Part shown: positions 39,452-48,760 of the stretch, piece after piece | Numbering within the stretch: position 1 is the first letter of the stretch | How the letters are laid out: each line of letters begins with the position of its first letter | NCBI GenBank assembly: GCA_900540595.1 | Contig: UQGL01000017.1 | Span: forward strand, 1-53,450 | DNA length: 53,450 nt | Direction: 5' to 3' | From: an uncultured Oscillospiraceae bacterium | Lineage (GTDB): Bacteria > Bacillota > Clostridia > Oscillospirales > Ruminococcaceae | Made by a program: the position numbers and the translations under genes | The notes under the pieces: model-generated | The model's database searches: none | Told to the model about the DNA's origin: nothing | The model's input: only the letters and a program-made list of their open reading frames with translations

Positions 39452-41824
39452 ATGACACTCGCGGAATTAAAAATCGGGCAGGATGCCGTGCTGCGCACCA
39501 TTGGCGGGCAGGGCGAGCTGCGCCACCATCTGCTGGATATGGGCCTGACCCCCGGCACCGAGGTCACGCTGCGCAAGGTCGCGCCGATGGGCGACCCCAT
39601 CGAGGTCGAGCTGCGCGGCTATGAGCTGACGCTGCGCCTTGCCGATGCAGCAAAAATCGAGGTCGAGAATGTCCATGAGACCGACCGCGCCGCCCGCAGC
39701 GAGGAGCGCCACGCTCCCGTACCCCACCCCGGCGTGGGTGAGCTGCGCAAGGCCCCCAGCTACCACGACCGCAAGGCCGGTGCCGAGATCGCCAAGGGGC
39801 AGCCGCTGCACCTTGCGCTGGCCGGCAACCAGAACTGCGGCAAGACTACACTTTTCAACCAGCTGACCGGCTCCAACCAGCATGTGGGCAACTTCCCCGG
39901 CGTGACGGTGGACCGCAAGGACGGCACGATCCGTGGGCATGAGGAGGCCACCGTCACCGACCTGCCCGGCATCTACAGCCTGTCCCCCTATTCAAGCGAG
40001 GAGATCGTCACCCGCGACTTTCTGCTCAACACCCACCCGGACGCCATCATCAACATCGTAGATGCGTCCAATATTGAGCGCAACCTTTACCTGACGATGC
40101 AGCTGATGGAGCTGAACATCCCGCTGGTGCTGGCGCTGAACATGATGGACGAGGTCCGCGCCAACGGCGGCACCATCATGGTCAACGCGCTGGAGGAGCT
40201 GCTCGGCGTGCCGGTCGTACCGATCTCCGCCGCGAAAAACGAGGGCATTGACGAGCTGGTGGAGCATGTGCTGCATGTAGCCCGCCACCGCGAGACCCCC
40301 GGCCGCATCGACTTCTGCGATGCGGGGGACGGCAAGGGCGGCGCGGTGCATCGCTGCATCCATGCCGTCAACCATCTGATCGAGGACCATGCCGCCCGCG
40401 CCGGGCTGCCCGTCCGCTTTGCAGCCACCAAGCTGGTCGAGGGTGACCCGCTGATCGAAAAGGCGCTGGACCTTGACAAAAACGAGACCGAGCTGCTTGC
40501 CCACACGATCGCCGAACTGGAGAGCGAGACCGGCCTTGACCGCGAGGCCGCGCTGGCCGATATGCGGTTCAATTTTATTGAACGCCTTTGTGACAAGACC
40601 GTTGTGCGCCCCGGTGAGAGCCGCGAGCATAAGCGCAGCGTAGCGATCGACAAGGTCTTGACCGGCAAATACACCGCGCTGCCCTGCTTTATCGGCATCA
40701 TGGCGCTGGTGTTCTGGCTGACCTTCGGCGTCATCGGTGCCGGGCTGTCCGACCTGCTGACCCTCGGCATCGACGCCCTGACAGGCCTGACCGACCGGGC
40801 GCTGACCGCCTACGGCATCAACCCTGTTGTACACAGCCTCGTCATTGACGGTGTGTTTGCGGGCGTGGGCAGCGTGCTGAGCTTTCTGCCCATCATCGTT
40901 ACGCTGTTCTTCTTCCTCTCGATTCTGGAGGATACCGGCTACATGGCGCGCGTAGCCTTCGTCATGGACCAACTGCTGCGCCGCATCGGGCTTTCGGGCC
41001 GCAGCTTTGTGCCGATGCTGATCGGCTTTGGCTGCTCGGTGCCCGCCATCATGGCGACCCGCACCCTCTCGAGTGACCGCGACCGCAAAATGACGATCCT
41101 GCTTACCCCATTTATGAGCTGCTCGGCCAAGCTGCCGATCTACGCGCTGTTTACAACGGCCTTTTTCCCAAAGCAGTACCGCGCGCTTGTGATGATCGGG
41201 CTGTACTTAACAGGCATCGTCTGCGGCATTTTGTACGCCCTGCTGTTGAAATTGACCAAGTACAAGGGCGAGCCCGTCCCCTTTGTGATGGAGCTGCCCA
41301 ACTACCGCTTCCCCTCTGCGCGCAGTGTGGGCCAGCTGATCTGGGAGAAGGCGCGCGACTTCCTGCAGAAGGCTTTCACCATCATCTTTGTGGCCACGGT
41401 GCTGATCTGGTTCCTGCAGACATTTGACGCGCGGCTGAATGTGGCCGCCACGCCCGATGCCAGCTTGCTGGCCGCCATCGGCAGCTTTATCGCGCCGGTG
41501 TTTGCACCGCTCGGCTTTGGCGATTGGCGTGTCAGCACGGCGCTCATCACCGGCTTTACCGCCAAGGAAAGCGTCGTCTCGACCCTGACCGTTCTGCTTG
41601 GCGGGGATACGGGCGCGCTGACCACGATGTTCACCCCGTTCACAGCCGTTGTGTTTTTGGTGTTTACCCTGCTGTACACCCCCTGCGTGGCTGCCGTGGC
41701 TGCCGTCAAGCGCGAACTGGGCGGCAGCAAAGCCGCTGCCGGCGTTGTCCTGATGCAGTGCGCTATTGCATGGGTGGTTGCTTTTGTGGTACACTTAGTG
41801 GGTGGATTGTTCGGGCTGGTATAA
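39452..41824 (+). CDS. feoB: Ferrous iron transporter, FeoA-FeoB fusion
   Basis: Protein of 790 residues. Residues 1-75 are a FeoA SH3-like domain (L-L-D-M-G-L-T-P-G-T-E-V-T-L). A linker follows, then the G-protein domain from about 125: G1 G-N-Q-N-C-G-K-T-T-L-F-N-Q-L-T-G, G3 D-L-P-G-I-Y-S-L-S-P-Y-S-S-E-E, G4 N-M-M-D. The membrane part has the two Gate motifs (I-L-E-D-T-G-Y-M-A-R and G-F-T-A-K-E-S-V-V-S-T-L) and C-S-V-P-A-I-M-A-T-R. It imports Fe2+ under anaerobic conditions. The ribosome site is AGAGGATG. The Cys-rich partner gene follows. Confidence 0.95.
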   Translation: MTLAELKIGQDAVLRTIGGQGELRHHLLDMGLTPGTEVTLRKVAPMGDPIEVELRGYELTLRLADAAKIEVENVHETDRAARSEERHAPVPHPGVGELRKAPSYHDRKAGAEIAKGQPLHLALAGNQNCGKTTLFNQLTGSNQHVGNFPGVTVDRKDGTIRGHEEATVTDLPGIYSLSPYSSEEIVTRDFLLNTHPDAIINIVDASNIERNLYLTMQLMELNIPLVLALNMMDEVRANGGTIMVNALEELLGVPVVPISAAKNEGIDELVEHVLHVARHRETPGRIDFCDAGDGKGGAVHRCIHAVNHLIEDHAARAGLPVRFAATKLVEGDPLIEKALDLDKNETELLAHTIAELESETGLDREAALADMRFNFIERLCDKTVVRPGESREHKRSVAIDKVLTGKYTALPCFIGIMALVFWLTFGVIGAGLSDLLTLGIDALTGLTDRALTAYGINPVVHSLVIDGVFAGVGSVLSFLPIIVTLFFFLSILEDTGYMARVAFVMDQLLRRIGLSGRSFVPMLIGFGCSVPAIMATRTLSSDRDRKMTILLTPFMSCSAKLPIYALFTTAFFPKQYRALVMIGLYLTGIVCGILYALLLKLTKYKGEPVPFVMELPNYRFPSARSVGQLIWEKARDFLQKAFTIIFVATVLIWFLQTFDARLNVAATPDASLLAAIGSFIAPVFAPLGFGDWRVSTALITGFTAKESVVSTLTVLLGGDTGALTTMFTPFTAVVFLVFTLLYTPCVAAVAAVKRELGGSKAAAGVVLMQCAIAWVVAFVVHLVGGLFGLV

Positions 41825-41857
41825 CCCCGCCCCGCAGAAAGTATGAGGTAGACCCCT

Positions 41858-42010
41858 ATGGCAAGTATTATCGTTGTTGTGATCATCTTTGTGCTGCTGG
41901 CGCTGGCGATATTGTTCATCTGCCAGAACGGCGGCTGGCAGGGCGGCTGCGGCGGCAACTGCGCAGGCTGCCACAACAAATGCGCTGACGCTGACAAGAA
42001 AAAGAAATGA
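41858..42010 (+). CDS. FeoB-associated Cys-rich membrane protein
   Basis: A 50-residue protein starting 33 nt after feoB. One N-terminal membrane helix (I-I-V-V-V-I-I-F-V-L-L-A-L-A-I-L-F-I) is followed by a short tail with cysteines (C-Q-N-G-G, C-G-G-N-C-A-G-C-H-N-K-C) and a lysine end. This matches the small Cys-rich partner usually found after feoB, replacing FeoC. It may bind iron or an iron-sulfur cluster. GAGGT lies 8 nt before the ATG. Confidence 0.9.
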   Translation: MASIIVVVIIFVLLALAILFICQNGGWQGGCGGNCAGCHNKCADADKKKK

Positions 42011-42015
42011 CCCTG

Positions 42016-42043
42016 AGCGGCTCCTGCGGGAGCCGCTTTTTTT
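42016..42043 (+). terminator. Terminator of the feo operon
   Basis: An 8-bp stem (GCGGCTCC with GGAGCCGC) and a short loop, followed by seven T, just after the Cys-rich gene. Confidence 0.9.
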
Positions 42044-42053
42044 GTGGCTGTCC

Positions 42054-42082
42054 TTGCACAATCCCCTAAAAAACGCTATACT
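42054..42082 (+). promoter_or_regulatory. Promoter of the glycosyltransferase operon
   Basis: TTGCAC, 17 bp, TATACT, with GC before the -10 box, 35 nt before the first glycosyltransferase start. Confidence 0.8.
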
Positions 42083-42116
42083 ATTGATAAGTATATTATT
42101 TTGGGAGGCACTGCCC

Positions 42117-43238
42117 GTGAACGCTGAGCCCATCCGTGTTTTACAGATCATGCCCGCCATGGACGCAGGCGGCATGGAAACCTTTGTCATGAATGTCTAC
42201 CGCACCCTCGACCGTGAGCGGGTGCAGTTCGATTTTTTGTATCATTACGATAAACCGTGCTTTTTTGATGACGAGATCCGTGCGCTGGGCGGGCGCATCT
42301 ATAAGCTGACCGTCCGGCAGGACAATAACCTCCCCCGCTATCTGCGCGAGCTGCGCCGTCTGTTTGCCGCCCACCCGGAGTGGCGCATCATCCATGGCCA
42401 TTACAGCGGCTTCGGCATGTTTTACAACCCCGTGGCAAGGCGGGCGGGCATCCCCGTGCGGTGCGGCCACAGCCACAACACCGCCTATGAGCCGAACCTT
42501 GTCGGCCGGCTGGACCGGTTTATGAGCAGCTTTTTCAGCGCCGGGCTTACCGACCGCTTCGCCTGCAGCGAAAAAGCCGGGCAGATGCTGTACGGCAGCA
42601 AGCCCTTTACGGTCGTGCCGAACGGCATTGACACAGCACGGTTTGCTGCCCGCGACCCCCAGCGCCGCGCCCTGCTGCGCGGGGAACTGGGCGTGACCGA
42701 TCAGGAGATCCTGTTCGGCCATGTGGGGCGGTTTTCCGCCCAGAAAAACCACCCCGGCCTGCTGAAAATCTTTGCCGCCGTGCGCGCCCGCCTGCCTAAG
42801 GCGCGGCTGGTGCTGCTGGGCGGCGGCGAGCCTGCCTATATCGAAAAAATGCAGGCGCTTGCGCAGGAGCTCGCCCTTGGTGACAGCGTGATCTTTGCTG
42901 GGGTGCGCAGCAATATCCAGAGCTTTTACGATGCGATGGATGCTTTTATGCTGCCCAGCCTGTTTGAGGGGCTGCCTGTAGTGCTGGTCGAGGCCCAGAC
43001 CGCCGGTCTGCCCTGCTTTGTCTCGGACACGGTGGACCCCGGTGCAGCCTTCACCGACCGGGTGCGGTTCCTGCCGCTGCAGGATACCGGTGCCTGGGCG
43101 GATGCGATCGCAGCAGCCTCCTTCCGCCGTGACCCGCAGGCACGGGAGAAGGCCGTCCGCGCCGGGTACGACATCCACACAAGCGCTGCGGTGCTGCAGG
43201 AATTTTACCTGCGCCGCTATGCCGAGGTGACAAAATGA
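42117..43238 (+). CDS. Glycosyltransferase family 4 (GT-B), operon gene 1
   Basis: Protein of 373 residues starting at a GTG 8 nt after GGGAGG. It begins with the EpsF-type pattern V-L-Q-I-M-P-A-M-D-A-G-G-M-E-T-F-V-M-N-V-Y-R, then P-N-G-I-D, G-H-V-G-R-F-S-A-Q-K-N-H, and E-G-L-P-V-V-L-V-E-A-Q, the E-x7-E nucleotide-sugar site. It would add a sugar from a nucleotide donor to a lipid-linked glycan at the inner membrane face. Its stop overlaps the start of the next gene (ATGA). Confidence 0.9.
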   Translation: MNAEPIRVLQIMPAMDAGGMETFVMNVYRTLDRERVQFDFLYHYDKPCFFDDEIRALGGRIYKLTVRQDNNLPRYLRELRRLFAAHPEWRIIHGHYSGFGMFYNPVARRAGIPVRCGHSHNTAYEPNLVGRLDRFMSSFFSAGLTDRFACSEKAGQMLYGSKPFTVVPNGIDTARFAARDPQRRALLRGELGVTDQEILFGHVGRFSAQKNHPGLLKIFAAVRARLPKARLVLLGGGEPAYIEKMQALAQELALGDSVIFAGVRSNIQSFYDAMDAFMLPSLFEGLPVVLVEAQTAGLPCFVSDTVDPGAAFTDRVRFLPLQDTGAWADAIAAASFRRDPQAREKAVRAGYDIHTSAAVLQEFYLRRYAEVTK

Positions 43239-44224
43239 AGCCCTGTGAGATCGCGGTCATTGTGCCGGTCTATAATGCAGCAGCCTATCTGACCGCCTGC
43301 ACCGATGCGATTGCCGCGCAGAAATTTGACGGTTTCCGGTGCATTTTGGTGGACGATGGCTCCACAGACGGCTCCCCTGCGCTCTGCGATGCCATCGCAG
43401 CCGGGGACCAGCGGTTTGTGGCGCTGCATCAGCCCAACAGCGGTGTATGTGCCGCACGCACGGCCGGCCTGCGGCAGGGGCGCGCGCTGGGTGCGCAGTG
43501 GTTCTCCTTCTGCGATGCAGATGATCTGTACCACCCCGACCTGCTGGACACGCTGTACGCCGCCGTGACCAACAGCGGTCTGCCGCTGGCCTGCTGCCGC
43601 TATGACACCTTTGCCGACACGCCGCCCGCCGATGCCGCCGCGCCGGAAAACTGCCGCATCCTGCGCGGCCCGGCCCATCTGGACGCGCTGCTGCACGACC
43701 ATGCGGTGGACTACGGCCTGTGGAACAAGCTCTACGCTGCCGATCTTCTGCGCGAGGATATGCTGGACAACGGCCTTGCCTACAATGAGGATCTGCTTGC
43801 AAACTGGCGGGCATTTCTGGCCGCGCCGGGGTGCGCCTTCTGCGATTTTGCGGGCTACCACTACCGCCAGCACGCCGACAGTGCCAGCCACCGCGCCCTG
43901 CCGCCCCAGAGCATTGATGACCAGCGCCGCGCGGCGGCGGAGATACGCGCCACCGCCCCTGCTGCCCTGCAGGAGAGCGTGAACGCCTTTTACTACGAAA
44001 AGCTCGTCTATCTGGCTAGCATGATCCTGCGGCGCGCCAACGCCGATGCCTACCGCGTGCAGCTGTATGAGCTGCAGGTCGCCATCCGGGCGGGCGCGCG
44101 CGACCCCCAGCTGGGGCGCAATCCGCAGCTGCCACGCAGCATAAGGCTCTCGGCGTTTTTGACGCTGCATATGCCGCGGCTGTGGCGGTGGGCCTGCCGA
44201 ACTTTCTTGAAGGACCGACAATAA
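43235..44224 (+). CDS. Glycosyltransferase family 2 (GT-A), operon gene 2
   Basis: Protein of 329 residues. GT2 fold: V-I-V-P-V-Y-N-A-A-A-Y-L, L-V-D-D-G-S-T-D-G-S and the metal-binding C-D-A-D-D. N-K-L-Y-A-A-D and Y-N-E-D in the second half fit the acceptor region of envelope glycan transferases. No membrane helix. The start overlaps the previous gene and the stop overlaps the next start (TAATG), so translation is coupled throughout. Confidence 0.9.
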   Translation: MKPCEIAVIVPVYNAAAYLTACTDAIAAQKFDGFRCILVDDGSTDGSPALCDAIAAGDQRFVALHQPNSGVCAARTAGLRQGRALGAQWFSFCDADDLYHPDLLDTLYAAVTNSGLPLACCRYDTFADTPPADAAAPENCRILRGPAHLDALLHDHAVDYGLWNKLYAADLLREDMLDNGLAYNEDLLANWRAFLAAPGCAFCDFAGYHYRQHADSASHRALPPQSIDDQRRAAAEIRATAPAALQESVNAFYYEKLVYLASMILRRANADAYRVQLYELQVAIRAGARDPQLGRNPQLPRSIRLSAFLTLHMPRLWRWACRTFLKDRQ

Positions 44225-45444
44225 TGCGCATTTTACTTGTTTTGGACCGTGTGGAGAACGCCGCCAGCGCCAACGCCCTGATGGGCCTCCGTCTGGCGGA
44301 GCAGCTGTTGGCACGGGACCACACCGTACATATTTTGACACTGTGGGACGGCCTGCACACCCCGCCCGCCCCGCCGCAGGGCGCCGTGCAGCATCTGCTC
44401 GCCTTTGCCGATGAGCGCCTGATGAACGAAGCCCTTGAAAACGGCCGCAAAGGCGGCACCCCGGTGGCTGTGCGGCTGGCGCGCCTGTGCACCCACCCGG
44501 CAGCGGTGGCGGCAGCCTTCCGCCAGCTTGTGCTGAAGGCCCCCCGCCGCACGGTGGACAGCCGCCGCGAGATCGAACGCCTGGACGCGGAATTTCACTT
44601 CGACGCGGTCTGTGCGGTCTGTGCGCCCTACCGCGCCGCCTTTGCGCTGGAGACAGCGGCCATCGGCGGAAAGAAATTTCTCTGGCAGCTTGACCCCTAT
44701 GCTGCAAACCGTGATTACACGGCCCCGGGCGGCTATGCCCGGGAGGGGCAGCTTCTTGATGCGCTGGACGGCAGCTTTATCACGCCGCAGGCCGTCCCGG
44801 ACTATGCGGACGGCGCACCGCTGGCCTCCCGGCGCGGCAAGGTGCATCCGCTGGGCTTCCCGGCACTGCTGCCGCGCACAACCGTCAGCAGCGCGCATGA
44901 CACGGTACAGTGTGTTTTTTGCGGCAGTCTCTACCCGGCACTGCGCGAGCCCGGCTTTGCGCTGGCGCTGTTCAGCGCGCTGCACGACAGCACCGTAACG
45001 CTGACGATGGCGGGCGGCGGGTGGGAGCGCTTTGCCGCCGATGCCAACAAGGCCGCTGCGGCGATGGGTGCAAATTTTGTGCGCCCCGGTCTGCTGCCGC
45101 CCGAGGACGCCGCCGCGCTGGAGGACCGCGCCGATGTGCTGGTGAGCCTTGGCAATGCCTGCGACAACCAGCTGCCGAGCAAGCTGTTCGGCTATTTTGG
45201 CACCGGCAAGCCGGTGCTGCATCTGGCCGTGAGCAAGGCTGACCCGGCGCTGCCCTATCTGGCGCGCTACCCGCTGGCGCTGGTGCTGCACGCTGAGGAC
45301 GGCGCGGCCCCCGCTGCCGCGTCAGCGCTTGGCCGCTGGCTGCACGAGGTCTGCGGCCGCCGCCTGCCCTTTGCCGAGGTTGCCGCACTCTACCCGGAAT
45401 TTACACCGGAGTATGTTGCAAATGAATTTTTGAGGTGGATATAA
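44224..45444 (+). CDS. GT-B fold glycosyltransferase, operon gene 3
   Basis: Protein of 406 residues. The start M-R-I-L-L-V-L-D-R-V-E-N-A-A-S-A-N-A and the later C-G-S-L-Y, M-A-G-G-G-W, L-V-S-L-G-N, P-S-K-L-F-G-Y-F-G-T-G-K-P-V-L-H fit a GT-B transferase, but it diverges more from GT4 than its neighbours and lacks a clean E-x7-E. Its N-terminal half contains an unusual insertion of about 60 residues rich in Ala and Arg. Donor and acceptor are unknown. Confidence 0.75.
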   Translation: MRILLVLDRVENAASANALMGLRLAEQLLARDHTVHILTLWDGLHTPPAPPQGAVQHLLAFADERLMNEALENGRKGGTPVAVRLARLCTHPAAVAAAFRQLVLKAPRRTVDSRREIERLDAEFHFDAVCAVCAPYRAAFALETAAIGGKKFLWQLDPYAANRDYTAPGGYAREGQLLDALDGSFITPQAVPDYADGAPLASRRGKVHPLGFPALLPRTTVSSAHDTVQCVFCGSLYPALREPGFALALFSALHDSTVTLTMAGGGWERFAADANKAAAAMGANFVRPGLLPPEDAAALEDRADVLVSLGNACDNQLPSKLFGYFGTGKPVLHLAVSKADPALPYLARYPLALVLHAEDGAAPAAASALGRWLHEVCGRRLPFAEVAALYPEFTPEYVANEFLRWI

Positions 45445-46710
45445 ATGCAGATCCTCTGGCTTGTCAAAACCACGCTGCCGCAGGCGGCGGCCGCCTGCGG
45501 GCTGGCCGGTGCCAGCGATGTGAGCGGCAGCTGGCTGACCGGGCAGCTTGCCGCGCTGCAGGCGCACCCGGCGCTGCATCTGACCGTGCTGTGTGTCGGC
45601 AAGGCAGAGGCAGCCGGCCGCGCGGACGGCGTGGACTACCGTATTGTGACCGGCACCGCCGCCTTTGCCCCGCTGCTGCAGCAGCTGCGGCCCGATCTTG
45701 TCCACATCTGGGGCACCGAGTATGACGCGGCCGCCGCCATGGCCGAGGCTGCCAAGGCCGCCGGTCTGCCTGTGCTGTTCAGCATACAGGGCGTCATGCG
45801 GGACTGCGCCGCGCATCTTTGCGATGGCGTCCCCGCCGCCTACCGCCGCTCCGGCGCGCTGTGGCATACCCTTGACAGGATCGTTCCCGGCGAGCTGCTT
45901 GACACGATGCAGGCAAGCTTTGACGCACTGGCTGCCAAGGAGGCCGCACTTTTGGCACAGGCCCGCTATGTGACCGGCCGCACGGCCTTTGACCGCAGCG
46001 CCTGCGCCGCTCTGGCCCCCGCCGCCCAGTATTTCGCCTGCAATGAAACGCTGCGCCCCCTGTTTTACACGGGGACACCCTGGCATGCGCGGGAGTTCGG
46101 CGCGGCGCCGGTCTTGTTTTTGCCGCAGGGCAACTACCCGCTGAAAAACCTGCACACTGCCCTGCGGGCACTGCCCGCCGTGCTGGCAGCTTACGGCGAT
46201 GCACAGCTTGTCATCGCAGGCTGGCCGCCGCTTGACAAGGGCCCGCTGCTGCGCCCCGTCATTGACCGGATGTTCCCCTACAAGCGCTATTGTAAGCAGC
46301 TTGCCGCCGAGCTTGGCATTGCGGGGCACATCCGCTATACCGGCCCGCTGGACGCCGCCGCGATGCGTCAGGCATATTTGGAGGCCGATGTTTTTCTGCT
46401 GCCCTCCTGCTGTGAAAACAGCCCCAACAGTCTGGGGGAGGCCATGCTGCTGGGTCTGCCCTGCGTAGCCGCCGCCGTGGGCGGTATCCCCTCAATGCTG
46501 GAAAACGGCCGCGAGGGGCTGCTCTACGGCGATGCGCTGGATGATAAGGCCCTTGCCGATGCCGTGCTGCGCATTTTGCAGAGCGCTGACGGCGGTATGG
46601 CACTGGGCCGGGCCGCCCGCGCACGGGCCCTGCAAACCCATGACGCCGCCCGCAACGCCGAGAAGCTGGAACAAATTTACAAGACGATTCTGCAAGAGGA
46701 ACAGCCGTGA
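45445..46710 (+). CDS. Glycosyltransferase family 4 (GT-B), operon gene 4
   Basis: Protein of 421 residues starting directly after the previous stop. Landmarks are L-V-K-T-T-L-P near the start, H-I-W-G-T-E-Y-D, the central F-L-P-Q-G-N-Y-P-L-K-N-L-H-T, and S-C-C-E-N-S-P-N-S-L-G-E-A-M-L-L-G-L-P as the nucleotide-sugar site. The H-I-W-G-T-E stretch is shared with capsule-type transferases. The stop overlaps the next start. Confidence 0.88.
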   Translation: MQILWLVKTTLPQAAAACGLAGASDVSGSWLTGQLAALQAHPALHLTVLCVGKAEAAGRADGVDYRIVTGTAAFAPLLQQLRPDLVHIWGTEYDAAAAMAEAAKAAGLPVLFSIQGVMRDCAAHLCDGVPAAYRRSGALWHTLDRIVPGELLDTMQASFDALAAKEAALLAQARYVTGRTAFDRSACAALAPAAQYFACNETLRPLFYTGTPWHAREFGAAPVLFLPQGNYPLKNLHTALRALPAVLAAYGDAQLVIAGWPPLDKGPLLRPVIDRMFPYKRYCKQLAAELGIAGHIRYTGPLDAAAMRQAYLEADVFLLPSCCENSPNSLGEAMLLGLPCVAAAVGGIPSMLENGREGLLYGDALDDKALADAVLRILQSADGGMALGRAARARALQTHDAARNAEKLEQIYKTILQEEQP

Positions 46711-47723
46711 GCATACGCAACATTTCTGTCATCATTCCCTGCTACAAGGCCGCAGCCACGCTGCGCCGCGCCGCAGCAAGCGCATTGGCCGATGCCCCTG
46801 CCGGGCTGGAGCTGCTGCTGGTGAACGATGGCAGCCCCGACGATACCGGCCCCCTTTGCGACACGCTTGCCGCTGAGGATCCGCGCGTCCGTGCGCTGCA
46901 CCGCCCAAACGGCGGCGCGGGTGCGGCGCGCAACACCGGGCTGGATGCCGCGCGCGGCGATTGGGTGCTTTTTCTCGATGCCGATGATGTCCTGCTGCCG
47001 GGGCTTTGGGCCGCGCTTGCGGCACTTTCCACCGAGGCGGACATGATCCTGTTCGGTCTGACGCGGGAGAGCGGCACGACTGTGACCCCTGCCGATTTTC
47101 TGGCCGAGGGAGCCTATCCCGATCTGCAGGCGCTGGGCAGTGCGCTCGCCCCCCTGCTGTTTGATACAGGGCTGCTGGCCGCGCCTTATCCCAAGCTGTT
47201 CCGCCGGTCGGCCATCGGGGCGCTGCGCTTCTCTCCGCAGCTGAAGATCAACGAGGATGTTTTATTTAACATACAATTTTTACAGAATACCCCTGCCATT
47301 TATTGCCTGCATGGTGTATACTATAAGCAGTATGATACGCAGGCCGGCAGTCTTTCGCGCCGGCTGCGCGGCGATTTGCTGGAGGCCGAGTGCATCACCC
47401 GTCCGGCGCTGGCCGAGCTGCTGCGCGCCAACGGCATGGACCCAGCCCCGTATGAGCGCACCAGCCGGCTGCGCGCCTGCCTGAATCAGTACGGTCTGCT
47501 GACCGGCTGCCGGGGAGATCTGCCGTATGCCGTCCGCCGCGCTCTTTTTGCCGAGATTTTGGCTGACCCCGATGCCCGCGCCGCCCTGCGGGAGCGGCTG
47601 CAGCATGACCCGCACAAGCTGCTGGCCCTGCCGTACCGCGCAGGTGTCGCCCTGCATTGGCCGGGCTTGTTGGCGGCGTACACGATTGCAAAGCAGCCCC
47701 TTTTGCAGGGGCAGCGCAGCTAG
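46707..47723 (+). CDS. Glycosyltransferase family 2 (GT-A), operon gene 5
   Basis: Protein of 338 residues. V-I-I-P-C-Y-K-A-A-A-T-L, L-V-N-D-G-S-P-D-D-T-G and L-D-A-D-D are the GT2 core; the first Asp of the usual D-D-G is Asn here. P-K-L-F-R-R-S and N-E-D-V-L-F-N follow. A short AT-rich stretch near 47260-47330 stands out from the GC-rich surroundings, but the frame is not broken. The next gene begins 20 bp downstream. Confidence 0.88.
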   Translation: MSIRNISVIIPCYKAAATLRRAAASALADAPAGLELLLVNDGSPDDTGPLCDTLAAEDPRVRALHRPNGGAGAARNTGLDAARGDWVLFLDADDVLLPGLWAALAALSTEADMILFGLTRESGTTVTPADFLAEGAYPDLQALGSALAPLLFDTGLLAAPYPKLFRRSAIGALRFSPQLKINEDVLFNIQFLQNTPAIYCLHGVYYKQYDTQAGSLSRRLRGDLLEAECITRPALAELLRANGMDPAPYERTSRLRACLNQYGLLTGCRGDLPYAVRRALFAEILADPDARAALRERLQHDPHKLLALPYRAGVALHWPGLLAAYTIAKQPLLQGQRS

Positions 47724-47743
47724 TATGATATAAGGAAGTATCT

Positions 47744-48760
47744 ATGTCTGACCATCCCAAAATCAGCATAATCTCCACCGTCTACAACACCGGGCCCTAC
47801 CTGCGCCCGGCGGTGGAAAGCATTCTGGCCCAGACCTTCACCGATTTTGAGCTGCTGCTGGTGGATGACGGCAGCCACGATGGCTCTGCCGAGGTCTGCG
47901 ATGCGCTGGCCCGGCAGGATGCCCGCATCCGCGTGTTCCACCAGCCCAACGGCGGCCCTGCCCACGCCCGCAACACCGGGCTGGACAATGCCTGCGGTGA
48001 TTACATCGGCATTGTGGACTCCGATGACCTCATCGAGCCTGCGATGTTTGAGACACTGTACAACGCCGTGCAGCAGCCCGGCGTGCGGCTGGCCGCCTGT
48101 GCCGCAGACTGCATTGACGCCGAGGGCCGCCGGATCGAGGGGCGCAGTGTCACGATCCGCCAGCCCGGTGTGCGCGATGCGCAGGAGCTTTTGCTGGAGG
48201 CCTTCCAGACCGGCAACTTTTACGGGCCCTTAAGCTGGAACAAGCTGTTTGATGCACGGCTTTTCCGGGAAAAGGGAATCCACTACGATGAGACGATGCT
48301 TTTTGGCGATGATGCCAGCGTACTGCACCGTGTCTTTGAGGGGGAGCGCTGCAACTGCCTGACCGATGTGCTGTATCACTACCGCACCCGCGCCGGGCAG
48401 ATCACCACAGCCGGTTTCCCGCCGCGCAAGACCGATGATCTGCGGATGTACTGGGAATGGCTGCAATACTTCTCGGCCCGGCCGGGGCGCGAGGAATACT
48501 ACGAATGGGCCGTGGTGCGGTACTGGCGGATCTTCTACCAGTTCTGGTGCCAGAGCGATGCAGCCGGCAACCTGCCGGAGCTGAAGCCGAAATTCATGGC
48601 GCACAAAAAACATCTGGACGCCATTTTACCGGATATTCTGTCCAGCCGCCACCTGCCGCTGGGCGAAAAGCTGCGGGCGGCGGCGTTCTGTGCCAGCCCC
48701 ACGCTGACCTATGGCGCCGCAGCGGCCTGGGGCCGCCTGCACAAGAGGAAGGGGAAATAA
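47744..48760 (+). CDS. Glycosyltransferase family 2 (GT-A), operon gene 6
   Basis: Protein of 338 residues. I-I-S-T-V-Y-N-T-G-P-Y-L, L-V-D-D-G-S-H-D-G-S, V-D-S-D-D-L-I and S-W-N-K-L-F-D-A are standard GT2 features, followed by F-G-D-D-A-S-V-L-H-R. It resembles the next gene and the last gene of the operon more than the others, suggesting duplication within the cluster. Preceded by AAGGAAG. Confidence 0.9.
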   Translation: MSDHPKISIISTVYNTGPYLRPAVESILAQTFTDFELLLVDDGSHDGSAEVCDALARQDARIRVFHQPNGGPAHARNTGLDNACGDYIGIVDSDDLIEPAMFETLYNAVQQPGVRLAACAADCIDAEGRRIEGRSVTIRQPGVRDAQELLLEAFQTGNFYGPLSWNKLFDARLFREKGIHYDETMLFGDDASVLHRVFEGERCNCLTDVLYHYRTRAGQITTAGFPPRKTDDLRMYWEWLQYFSARPGREEYYEWAVVRYWRIFYQFWCQSDAAGNLPELKPKFMAHKKHLDAILPDILSSRHLPLGEKLRAAAFCASPTLTYGAAAAWGRLHKRKGK